DNA of 64,000 nt from positions 64,021,336 to 64,085,335 of the forward strand of contig CM035435.1 of NCBI GenBank assembly GCA_020310875.1, given 5' to 3'. Numbering within the stretch: the first letter of the stretch is position 1; each line of letters begins with the position of its first letter. The position numbers and the translations under genes are program-made. The notes under the pieces are model-generated. The model did not search any database, had not been told where the DNA came from, and saw only the letters and a program-made list of their open reading frames with translations. Of the stretch, positions 22,595-32,914 are shown in pieces. Source of the DNA: Ceratopteris richardii (taxonomy: Eukaryota; Streptophyta; Polypodiopsida; Polypodiales; Pteridaceae).

Positions 22595-24627
22595 ACATTC
22601 TGAGGATGGGGTGGTTGCTGTCCTAACACCGGTTGTGGTTGAATGTATCCTTGATAAGCATATGGTCGTGGTACAGGTGCCTGCTGCTGATATGTGGGAT
22701 ACCTAAAGGCTTCACCTCCTTGTTCTCTCTGAGGGTATCCATAAGGTCTCATAACAGGTTGTGTTGGTCTTGATTGCCTATTGTAGGGACAATTTTCTGC
22801 ACTGTGATTTGTGTATTTTTGTTCTATGCTGCAATATTGTAGAGGGCCTGGCACGGGTGGTCTATTGTAAGCATAGGAAGGTGGTGGGACTATTCCCCTA
22901 GTGCACAAATGAGATGGATGATCACCTCCACAATGCATACATCTTCTAAGCATGGGCACTCTCATTGGGTTGTTGGGGTAGTTCCTCTGTCCTTGGACAT
23001 TCAGCTTCTTTGCTACTAGGTCGGCTATTTCCTCAACATTGTTCTTAGGGTTTGATGTGCTGCTTGCTGAATCTTCACTCTTCATACTACCTTGAGGTAT
23101 TTTCAGATCCTCCGCTAGATTGTCCTCTAGGTCAATGCATTCTTTCATGCATTCTTGCAAGGTTTGAACTCTCTTCACATACACCAGAGATCTTAATGAT
23201 CCATTCAATAATCCTTCCAAAAATAATGACACCATTTTGTTTTGGGTGGGTCTCTCTTCCACTGGGCATCTATCCACATACTGCTTGAATCTTCTTGCTG
23301 CCAATCTCACTGATTCCGTAGGAGCTTGCTTAAAGCTATGGATTAATGATGATGAGTTGTTTTTAATTCCAGACTTAGTGAATTCTTCAATCATTTCTTG
23401 GTAGACTTGTTCCATGTTCTGAAAATCATTTGGATCTAATGGCTAGAACCAAGCTAAAGCTGTGTCCGTCAAAGTTAGACTGAAAGATTCATATTGGATC
23501 AAAAAATCTTCTACTTGTTCGGCTCTGATTACTTGCTTGAATTCAGCTATATGATTGTAAGGTTCACTTGAGCCATCATAGTGATTTCTCATGCATTTGG
23601 CCACTTGAATTGGCCTTAATCTTCTTCCTCCTTCCGACGGTCTAGGCATTACAGGGAAAACTGGTCTTTGTATGGGGATACCAGGTCCTCTTGCTACAGG
23701 TGGTCTAACTGGGGCAGGAAGTCCATTCCATGGGTCAACAGGTGACTGAGGCCGATAGTTAGGATTATTTGCAGGCATAGCAAACTGCACATGTGGTCTA
23801 ACCGGGATTTGAGTTTGTTGTGTTTGTCCTGACTGTGGAAATGAATTATTCTGAGAGGTTCCATGTGGGTTTTGTGAAGTAGTGGCTTGATCCCTCGGAG
23901 GAAACACTGGAATGTTCTGATATTTCAACCGGGCTCTCTCTGAATCTGTTAGGGGCCAATACCTTCTTTGGTTTTTGTCCAAATATGTGATAATTGTGGG
24001 AAAGTCAGGATCTTGTAACTCATAGGCAGTAACTAGATTAGGGGTTGCTTCCCATATTGAAGAGTGGGCTCTAAGGAGATGCTCCATTCCATTGATCAAA
24101 TACACATCCATTAAGGAGTCATCTTGGGGAATCAGGTCTCCTGGGTTATGAGCATTGTTTTCTTCCCCAAGTTCATTAATGTTTTCAGGATGTTCGGTAA
24201 CCACATACTGGATGTCCCTTTTATCCATATAAAATCCTCCTGAATACTTGATTGCTGACCTAGGCACTATGTAAGCATCTGAAGCTTTCTTCAGTCTGAC
24301 CACTGATCGGTTTAGCCCATCTAAGTAGATAGGTATATCATTTTGGTTGGTGTTCACATATTCCAAAGTTATCCTATATTCTCCCTCAATAATTGACATC
24401 ATGCCAATCATTGGTACAGTGTTTTGCATATCCTCTGAAGCCATATGAATTTCTTCTTCTGACTCACTAGAGGTTTCAGAATAATGTGAACGGCTACTTG
24501 GCTCGGCTACACTACCTACAGAAGAGATTACACTTCTTCGGCTTCCTAGGGTTCTCCCAGATCTTAGGTTCATCCACTTTAAAGTTCTATTTAACCCTAC
24601 CAACCCCCAACTTCTAGAGTTCTTCAC
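22595..24627 (-). pseudogene. Gypsy D gag
   Basis: One frame of about 678 codons from ATG 24627 to the truncation, broken by a single in-frame TAG at 23445-23443 (TTC TAG CCA; CAG expected). The N-terminal third is acidic and Ser-rich. Pro-rich linkers follow, then the retrotransposon gag domain (CMRNHYDGSSEPYNHIAEFK, ESFSLTLTDTALAWF, FKQYVDRCPVEE, MVSLFLEGLL). A zinc knuckle, CMHCGGDHPSHLC, lies near 22930, with a second Cys/His cluster after it. The gag is unusually long. Pol is lost, so whether a protease follows gag in this family is unseen. Confidence 0.83.
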
Positions 24628-24689
24628 TCAAGGTCTGAATCCTAGAAAAATATGGCTGGAAAAGGACTGACTATGAACTCTCATGTCAC

Positions 24690-25130
24690 AACACTTGACT
24701 CAAAAAAGAACACGATACTCGATCCTTGAACTAAACGATACACGATATCTGCCCAAAACGATACACGATACTTCAACACCGCGATACTCGATACTTGGAT
24801 GAACACGATACACGATAGTTAGGCAACACGATACGCGATATTCCAAAAACGCGATACTTGATACTTGGATGAACACGATACACGATACTTCGATAAGACG
24901 ATACACGATACTTGAGCAAACGCGATACTCGATACTGGAGGAGTATCGCGATCAGAAGTTACACGATACACGATACTTGGTGAAGTATCGCGATCACTGA
25001 GAAATGATACACGACCTTTGTGAAGTATCGCGATCGCTGAGAAACGATATCGCGATACTCAACCACGGGAGATCATGATACTTGTTAGGTATCGTGATAC
25101 TCGACTGCGGGAGAACACGATACTTGACCC
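24690..25130. repeat. ACGATAC-rich repeat array in gypsy D leader
   Basis: More than 25 occurrences of CGATAC or CGATACT, usually as ACACGATACACGATACTT or CGCGATACTCGATACTT, at irregular 10-30-bp spacing. It lies between the primer site and gag of D1. On the coding strand the units read AGTATCGTGT and AGTATCGCG. The array is absent from the D2 and D3 sequence in view, because their leaders lie outside the window. Confidence 0.8.
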
Positions 25131-25751
25131 TTTTTCAAATTTTTGCAAGAGTTTTTTTGGATTTTGAATGGAGACAAATGTTTTTCAGGTTCATCTATCC
25201 TCTCCTCACTCTCTGTATCACCCAACATACACCTTCTACCCCCTGTAAGACCCTCACGATACCTGTGATATATCGTTTTTTTCTAAAATGCTGAATGTAG
25301 GTGGCAAGAATGAGTGAATGATGAGTATGCTCACCTCTGTTACTCTCTCTCAACCCTTGCACAAATCTACCAGCTCTGCGCAACTCAAACAGCCCGGAAT
25401 TTGCTCATGATACTCGACAGTAATCTTCCACGATACTTGTTCACAAGACAAGTGACTCACAAAATGACATTTTTTAGCTTTTATAATTTTGAATTTTCCT
25501 ACTCACAAAAAAATCAAGAGGACAAGGACTGAAAGCTACTCTAATTACTTAACCTACTCCCTTACTCCTCCTACTCTGCTCACTCCACTCACTTCCCTAG
25601 ACTAATAACTCACTACACACACTTCAAGAGTGAGAAGTAGTAAGTGCGGATGAAAGTGACTTACCAAAGAAGAGAAAATCACTGCTCCTCCTCTCGCTTC
25701 AATGCAAAAAGCTACTTACCATCACACGAATGCCTCGGTTTGATTCGACAC
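25131..25751 (-). other. Gypsy D1 leader
   Basis: Untranslated sequence between the repeat array and the primer binding site. No conserved reading frame was recognised. Confidence 0.55.
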
Positions 25752-25769
25752 TCCTCGGCAACGGCGCCA
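25752..25769 (-). other. Gypsy D1 primer binding site
   Basis: On the element strand TGGCGCCGTTGCCGAGGA lies 7 bases inside the LTR. It matches the TGGCGCCGTTGCCGGGGA-type sites common in plant gypsy elements. Confidence 0.8.
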
Positions 25770-25776
25770 AAGAACG

Positions 25777-26653
25777 TGTGTACCTAAGAACCAACTTAGG
25801 GACTTGTGGAGAAAGAGACTATACCTCAATCCCCCTCAAGTACATATAGTGGGGATTCACGCTTTAATTATCAATCCGATGAGTATCGAAACCTAGCCGA
25901 GTGTATGAAGACATGCATTCAAATGAAAATCAATGCAAATGAGTTACTTAAAGAGTGCAAACAATGCAAAGACTAATCCAAACAAGCTTCAACTGTCAGT
26001 CATGGTGTCACGATACTTGGAATAGCAGCCAACAGTAAATTGAGCTTTTCTCTTAGCTTCAAACTCCAAATATAGTGAATAGCATATGCATTTCGAAGCT
26101 CTCGAGAAGACGCATCCAATGGCAGTATTTTCACTCAATTCTGACGCTTCTACTTCAAGTTATGAGCAAAATACTGAGTCACGGGAAAGACCTTCCTACA
26201 CTTCGCACACACCTTAACAACAGTAAACAAACACTTTCATGGATAGACAACACTTCCCTACACTCTTTCCAAGCAATACACAAGCATACAGGCTCACAAA
26301 GAAAAAGATACAGAGAGGAGAAGACACAAATTCGAATTTCTGTGCTCTTGATTCTCACAATGGCAAAAAAGTCTTTACAAAGAGTCACAAATTGACTTAT
26401 ATACTTGTGCCCTAAAAATGGTCCTTTCACACAAGAGATCGGCACTTTATTCACTAAAAGACTAATTTCCTACTAATTTACATGGATAAGCTTCTAATCT
26501 TCTGTGGGCATGCATCTAGAGGACTCCTCTAGTGCATTTACATCGGAAAATATATTACAAGAATGGTTATAATACAAAAATTGGGTGTCCAAATCGGAAA
26601 AATTTTGGGGCCCATCTTTTTCTCTGCCTTGTGCTCTCTTTAGCTCTGCAACA
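25777..26653 (-). repeat. Gypsy D LTR (D1), shared by two internal regions
   Basis: 877 bp from TGTGTACCTAAG to GCTCTGCAACA in plus reading. A primer binding site lies on its left, as for a 5' LTR of the D1 gag copy. A polypurine tract lies on its right, as for a 3' LTR of the sequence at 26654-28985. One LTR thus serves two internal regions. Confidence 0.85.
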
Positions 26654-26670
26654 TTCTCCCCCTCTTCGTC
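26654..26670 (-). other. Polypurine tract beside D1 LTR
   Basis: The element strand reads GACGAAGAGGGGGAGAA directly before the LTR start TGTTGCAGAG. The same tract follows D2 (42332) and D3 (48275). Confidence 0.8.
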
Positions 26671-27161
26671 TCTACCGTCCCTTGACAGGCTTTACTTCTT
26701 GTCTTTCCCTTGTTGTCCGCATGCATCCTTTGGTCAGTTTTGCCTACTGGTTGGACTTGCGGTACGTTTTAATGGCCCTGTTCTTGATTTTTTCTTTTAC
26801 ATCCTCTCGGCCTGATGCATTTGTGCTGCCTGTTCTTTTCTTTTCATCGCCCGCAACCCTTGGTCAGTTCTGCTTGTTTGTTAAACAGGTGTTTGGTTTG
26901 ATGGCCTCTTCTTAATTCTTGTTTTACATCCTCTGGGCCTGATGCATTTGTCTTGCCTTATAAGTCGGGTTGCCACGCACGCCACCAGTGGAAGGTATGA
27001 GGATGTGATCCTTCAGTCTTCGATCTGGACCTTCCAAAGATTGAGAGGTTGAAGCACCCTCTTGTGGTTTCGGACCCGCTGGATATCTTCTTGCACTTCT
27101 TCATGGATACTTTCCTGGCCCTGGTTCCTCCTTCCACCTACGTGCTTTTCCCTTGATATGT

Positions 27162-27209
27162 GCCCCTGCGGGGCTCTATGCAGAGGTGGGTGTTGCGCCC
27201 CTGCGGGGC
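27162..27209. repeat. Paired 13-bp palindromes upstream of the 3' LTR
   Basis: GCCCCTGCGGGGC occurs at 27162-27174 and 27197-27209. Equivalent copies are at 48653-48665 and 48688-48700 in D3; D2 keeps a decayed version near 43034. Confidence 0.75.
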
Positions 27210-27319
27210 TTCTTGCAGAGATATGTCTTCAGATATGATCTTTTTAGTGAACCTTCTTTCATTGTCTTCTTCTTTTCTTCTTTTTGCTTTATTCTCCCTG
27301 AACATCTGCCTTAACTGCG

Positions 27320-28741
27320 TTTGCTTCTTCCTGTAACAGAGCAATATCGGCTTCTAACAAGTCAACTTTCTCTTGGAGTTCCTATCGAATACGGTCAGTT
27401 GCCAGCTTCATTTGGAGAGGTAATTGTTGAGAAAATTGGATCAAGAGATGACCCATTGATTCTAATTCATTAAACATTGGAGCTAGAAGACTAAGAGGAG
27501 GAAGTGGCTGGGATGAAGAGGCTGATAATAGGTGAGGGGAAGGTGGTGGAGAGTAATTGGGAGAAGATGATGAAGTAGCGGGTGTGTCGGGAACAACAGA
27601 GTTGATGGGGACAACGGACTCAACATGATTCATGGGGGAAGGAAGTGGGATAAGGGTATTCGGCAGCAAAAGTATACCAGTTGGATTCTGTTTTGTCGCT
27701 TCTGTTCTATCAATCACAGCTTCAAACAGGACAATAACTTTGTTAAGAACTTTTGCAATAATTTCCTTCACAACTTCTTGAGTCTGCTGATGAGAATCCT
27801 CCCGAGAAGAAACTTCTTCTGAGTCTTCGGTGTGGGCACCTTGTTCCTGCTGCTTATTTGGAGAAGAAGGATCGGAAGAATCAACATGAATGGATGTAGC
27901 GGTGTCGTGGAAGACTTCTTGTTCATTGCCAGCCGTTGATCCCTGCACCTGGCTCTCAGAGGGACTTATATGTTTGCGTTTCCAGTGAATAAGTTTAAAT
28001 AGATCCTCATCATCATCATCCGCGTCTTTGAGCACTTGAGTAGATTCTTCATGGACAAGATGGGAGCGGTTGGAGGTGATTGCGCAGATTGGAGCACCGG
28101 AAAAAGAAAAGTAAGGATATGGGGTAGACGAGAACGCAGAAGGTCACCCTTATTGACTTGTTTAATAACTGCAACACATTCACGGTGAATGCACCGAAAA
28201 TAAAAAGAAGCAAAATTGACAGACTCGCGAGAAGCCATGTCTATCATCGAATAGAAGGGCGCGAGATACCATAAGTGCATTTTTGCAAATTTAGAATAGC
28301 GACTAAAAATTGCAGAGCAGTTCGTTCTGGTTCGGGTCTACACAGAATAGCATACTCATTAGATGAGTGCCGGGGGAACAACTCTTTCATGGTGGCTACA
28401 GGAAGAAGTGGACCATTCTCCAATCCTTCCATAGGGAGGTGAAAAGCGTCAGTAAACGAAGCTAAAGTAATAACAACGCGGGATGGTAAGCAGGCAATGG
28501 GCAAACACTGCTCTGTAGCAGGTGTAGAGGTGATGGTAGCAATAATTTGCGCATAAAATGGTTGACACTCCACTGAATGCCAAGGCAATTCAGCGAAATT
28601 CAACAAACCTCGAGTGCGCAAGTACTCACTCACTTCTGGAGTGAATCGTGCACAAAGAGTAGCGACATTCACTAAAGCTTCCATAGCACGCACAAGTGAG
28701 CATAAGAATACAGACGACAACGAACATGCACAAGCACACAA
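27320..28741 (-). pseudogene. Accessory ORF of D-type element, alternative form
   Basis: Minus-strand reading, broken by about two frameshifts (near 28260 and 28090). The N-terminal globular part has RFTPEVSEYLRTRGLLNFAE, a FHLPMEGLENG stretch and then a helical MASRESVNFASFYFR region. A long acidic, Ser/Pro-rich middle (SSSSPNYSPPPSPHLL) follows. A Glu/Lys coiled coil (KVDLLEADIALLQEEANAV) ends it. The plan resembles plant gypsy accessory or transposase-like N-terminal domains, but I do not recognise a defined family. It shares only its end with the D2/D3 protein. Confidence 0.55.
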
Positions 28742-28999
28742 ACGTAGTAGGGATTATCAGTAAAAGAAACAAGATTAAGTAGACACACGGGCATCATGAA
28801 GCGATCGAAAACCCTAATCATTGTGCCATATTGAAATGATACCCTTCATAATTATAGCATGCATGCAGAAACAGAAGCAGTAACACAGGGCGGCGATTAA
28901 TCATATTTAGATACCATAATGAGGAGATTACGATCAGCGGTCAACCGAAATGCGGGGAAAGAAATAAAAAAATGACATGCAAAAAAGACAAGGTACACG

Positions 29000-30391
29000 T
29001 CATTGGTTATCGGCCGATTGCTGATATGGGTGAAGCTTAGATCCATTAATCACTTTTGGAAGGGGAACTCTGGTTAAGGTGGCCAACCTAAAAGTAGCGG
29101 GTCCCACCTGCTCAATAATTTGGTATGGACCAAACCACCATAGTTTAAATTTTCCAGCAGACCGATTTGCTTTAGCATTGTAAAATAACACCAGTTGCCC
29201 CACCGTAAACATAGGGGTCTTGAGGAAACGATCATGGGTATGAGCTTGACGAAGCTGAACTTCTTGAAGTACCAGAAAACTTTCCCAGCGTTGTTCATCC
29301 AATAATCTGAGTGTATCCAACCGAAATGGCAAGGATTCTTCCAGTAGCAATTTCTGAGCTAAAGCAACACATAGACTCGGCACTACTACTTCCATCGGTG
29401 CAATAGCTTCCAATCCATAAGCAAGCTTGAACGGGGTCATGCCAGTAGCTACCTTGTGCGTAGTCCGATAAGCCCACAAAATTGCAGGTAGTAACTGGTC
29501 CCAACGTTCCGGACATTCCAAAAGCAATTTACAGAGCATAATCAACAAAGTCTTATTGGTACTCTCCGCCAAACCATTGGGACGGGGATAATAAGGCGAG
29601 CTAAATTTGTGAACAATTTGAAATGTCTCGGTCAATTCTTGCATTAAGTGGTTAGCAAAGTGTGTACCTTGGTCTGTAACGATTTCCAGAGGAAACCCAT
29701 AACGAGGAAAAACGTCCTTCATAAGGCATTTAGCCACCGAAACTGCTGTGGCCGACTATAATGCCTAAGCCTCCGCCCATCGAGTGGCATAATCGGTACA
29801 AGTCAGTATGTAGCGATTGTGGGTGAGAGTAGCTGGGGGTGTTATTGGACCAATAAAATCTAGACCCCTTTTCTGAAAGGGTTCTAGAGGTAAGAGAGGT
29901 TGAAGAGGAAAGAAGTGCCGCTGTAATGGTTGTCCAGACCGTTGACAGGTATCACACTACTGCACAAACTGAGTCACATCTTTGTACATGGTACGCCACC
30001 AAAGCCCACTTTGCAAAATTTTACGGTGAGTAAGATCAGCTGCAAAATGTCCTCCCGAGCGTAATGAATGAGCCATGGCAATAACCGATTCGGCTTCATG
30101 TGGTGGGAGACAATGAAGTAAAACACCAGTATGATCCATGTAGTACAGTTGACCTACAATCAACCGGAATCTGCGACTGTAAACTGCAATTTTCCGCCGT
30201 AGAGCAAGGGGAGTATGAGCAGGAAGACACCCGTCAGTTAGAAAAGTTAGTAACGTATCATAGTATGTAGGGGGAACAAGAGGTTCTGTAGACTCTTCAA
30301 TAGTTGGCGCAGTAGCGTAAATGGCCGGTGTAGTATCATCAACCCCCACCAGAGCTTCATCGGAATCCAACCGAGATAGAAAATCCGCCAA
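29000..30391 (-). pseudogene. Gypsy C integrase
   Basis: Starts after RNase H with MADFLSRLDSDE. The HHCC zinc domain follows (HSLRSGGHFAADLTH, then CDTC). The core begins near 29860 with GLDFIGP (catalytic D), then TDQGTHF (second D) and LAESTNK (E). The C-terminal domain has VGQLVLFYNAKANRSAGKFKLWWFGPYQI, the GPF/Y module. The frame ends at HPYQQSADNQ. TAG stops at 29957-29959, 29765-29767 and 29756-29758 each replace an expected CAG. Ty3/gypsy integrase inserts element DNA into the genome. Confidence 0.85.
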
Positions 30392-31274
30392 GGCATGTGC
30401 TGTGCCGGGTCAATGAATAACTTCATAGTCGAAATCTGTAATAATAAAACCCATCGAGCCAATCTCCCACCCAAATGTTGCTGCCGGACCAAATACACAA
30501 GTGCGGCATGATCCACATGGAAGGTGAACTTTCGGCCCAATAAATAATGGCGGAACTTCTTCACAGAGTACACCAACCCAAGACATTCTCTTTCGGTCAC
30601 TGAATAGTTTCTTTCAGCAGGGGCTAATCAACGACTTGCATAATATACAGGCCGAAACCATTTATCCATTTGCTGCATGAGCGTGTACTTCCAATGGCGA
30701 TGTCCGATGCATCCACAAAAACATGGAACGGACGATCCCAATTAGGGGGGTGCAAAATTGGGGCCTGTGTCAATAAAACTTTTAAACGATCAAATGCAGT
30801 TTGGCACTCTGGAGTCCATTCATACTGTCGCAGAGCGCTAGTCATAAGCCGATTAAGTGGTGTCGCTAAATGAGCTAACCATCATAAATGTCTGCCATGC
30901 CACCAAATTTGGCCTAGAAAGCGCATAACTTCTTTCGGTGTCATAGGGATTGGTGCCTCCAACACGGCTGCAACTTTATTCGGATCGACTTGTATTCCTT
31001 GTGCAGAGATGATATGTCCGAGTAGTTTGCCACAAGAGACCGCAAAAACAGACTTGGTCGGATTCAGGCATAACCGATATTCACGGCAATTTTCAAAGCA
31101 GCACCGTAAATGATACAGGTGCGCTGCAGTCCTGCCAAATAAGGAAAAGTCGTCCAAATATACTTGCATAAAAGTAGTCAAGTAGGGTGAAAAAACTTCT
31201 TGCATACATCGTTGAAACGTACTCGGAGCATTCCTTAACCCAAACCACATTACAGTATAAGCATAAACACCCTA
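30247..31274 (-). pseudogene. Gypsy C RT end and RNase H
   Basis: RT palm wording MWFGLRNAPSTFQRCMQEVF leads to the catalytic box VYLDDFS near 31165. Then comes the RNase H: PFHVFVDASDIAIGS (active-site D), RNYSVTERECLGLVYSVKKFRHYLLG and FHVDHAALVYL. Frameshifts at about 30860 and 30610 and an in-frame TAG at 31274-31272 interrupt it. Confidence 0.85.
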
Positions 31275-32552
31275 GTTCGTGATAAAAGCTGTTTTAGGTA
31301 TGTCCTGTTCTGCCATCCTCACCTGATTATAGCCACTGTATCCATCCAAAAATGAATACATTGCGTGCCCTGCCACCCTGTCGAGCATTGTGTCCAGAAA
31401 GGGGAGAGGGAATGGATCCGGGACAGTGGCAGCATTTAGTTTTCGGTAATCAACACAAATGCGCAGCTGTTTATTTTTCTTTGGGACAATCACGATTGGA
31501 GATATCCATTCAACATGCTCAATTGGGACAATGAATCCCACCTTTAGTAACCGATCAAGTTCTGCTTTGACCTGTGCTGCATAATTAGGGTTCATCCGGT
31601 AACTGGACTGTTTGATTGGCCTCGCCTCCGGTTTGAGCACTACCCAATGTTGATAGATCCGCGGATCCAGACCTTTCATATCTCGATAGTCCCAAGCAGA
31701 AACATCAGAAAACTCACGTAGAAGGCATATCAAATCATCTTGAAATGTCTCTGACAATCCTGCCTTAATCTTAACTGGTCGGGGGTTAACCGCATCACCC
31801 AAATTATATGTTACTAACTGATCTTCTGGTACATAAAATTGTCGAGGTTTTACCAGAGCATCAGCTGACTGCAAAAGTTGATGTAAGGTGGCTCCATCCA
31901 TAGCGACACTATCGTCTGCTTCTGCATCTCCGGTCATTGGTACCACCGTGCAACCGATCGGACTCCACTTGTCTGCGACCGACTGGAGATCTACAGTACC
32001 TAATGAGATCAGATCCTTATTGGTCTTCAGGAACACCTCTTCCTCTTCGTCAGATAAGCCATCCAACATATGGACCGGCTCCGCTACATATGGTCGTGCA
32101 TGAAGCTCGCAGGGCTGTATGGCATCCAATTTAACTACATATTTACGGTGATTATCTTTGAAAGTTAACTCCTGTGCTGACCAATCTTGTACAACTTTGG
32201 CTTGTTTCAACCATGGTCGACCGAAAAGTAGATTGTAGTTGAGGCTGGACTTTGGTAGTTCGAGGACTACAAAAGTCATTTTGAACGTGGTACCCTGCAA
32301 GATAATCGGAATATTCTGTACTAGTCCCACCGGATGGACTCGGGATTGGTCTGCCATTCGTACAAAAAATTGTACGGGCTCGATTTGGGTCCACCCCAAT
32401 TTCTTGCAGAGAGCTACAGTTGCAATATTCACACCTGAACCGCCATCAATTAGCACTTGAGTAATCTTTTGGTTTTTATACCAGACAGTGACCAATGGGA
32501 CTAAATGATCTACTGTAGAATCAGCTTCCGATTGTATTGTTGCAGTCGCCAA
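31272..32552 (-). pseudogene. Gypsy C protease and N-terminal RT
   Basis: Open run of 426 codons. The retropepsin has QVLIDGGSGVNI (DGG variant of DTG, usual in plant gypsy) and NLLFGRPWL. RT begins with QSSYRMNPNYAAQVKAELDRLL, then PIVIVPKKNKQLRICVDYRKLNA and YSFLDGYSGYNQVRM. It ends at TAG 31274-31272, where CAG is expected (TN-Q-GVYAYTVM). It is the best-preserved pol piece of the family. Confidence 0.85.
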
Positions 32553-32914
32553 AGTACAGGAAGATCCGGGACTAACCTGCTATTGGAATTGCTGCCTGAC
32601 TCCTGGCACCAAGGCAATCAACTGTCCCAAAGGGAGTGTAATTGAAGCCTTAGATAGGATATCCCATACCTGATCTGTTTGGATCATACTTCTCACCGAT
32701 TCTGATGATGATTCTACTGTTGCTGGGGTAGAATTTTATTCATTCGATCTTGCCTTAGGCAAGGGAACCTAATTGGATCAGGAAACACAGTTAGCTCTTT
32801 AGCTGTCCATTGACTAGCCTTTGTATACATTCCTTGCTACTCACGGATACCGGGCTCGAACACCTCAACTGCGGGTTGCAACTGCTTACCCGATCTTGTC
32901 TGAACCACTGTTGC

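Larger units (their letters stand above)
22595..26653 (-). mobile_element. Gypsy D copy D1, 5' end only
   Basis: Minus-strand element comprising 5' LTR (25777-26653), primer site, repeat-rich leader and gag. Pol is missing: the sequence stops at 22595 against copia A. The LTR matches those of D2 (41450-42331) and D3 (47390-48274). Confidence 0.85.
26654..28985 (-). mobile_element. 3' part of a D-type LTR element with a different accessory ORF
   Basis: The part next to the LTR (26654-27320) is homologous to the corresponding part of D3 (48275-48830), including two GCCCCTGCGGGGC palindromes. The remainder carries an accessory protein unlike that of D2/D3. The right edge meets the pol end of gypsy C near 29000 without an LTR, so one or both elements are truncated there. 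Confidence 0.65.

Noticed and set aside
24700-24906. Minus-strand 69-codon frame over the ACGATAC array
   Set aside because: The repeated peptide pattern simply mirrors the DNA repeat; it lies in the leader.
24700-25100. CRISPR-like array
   Set aside because: Units are short, unevenly spaced and lack unique spacers of constant length; the context is a plant retrotransposon leader.
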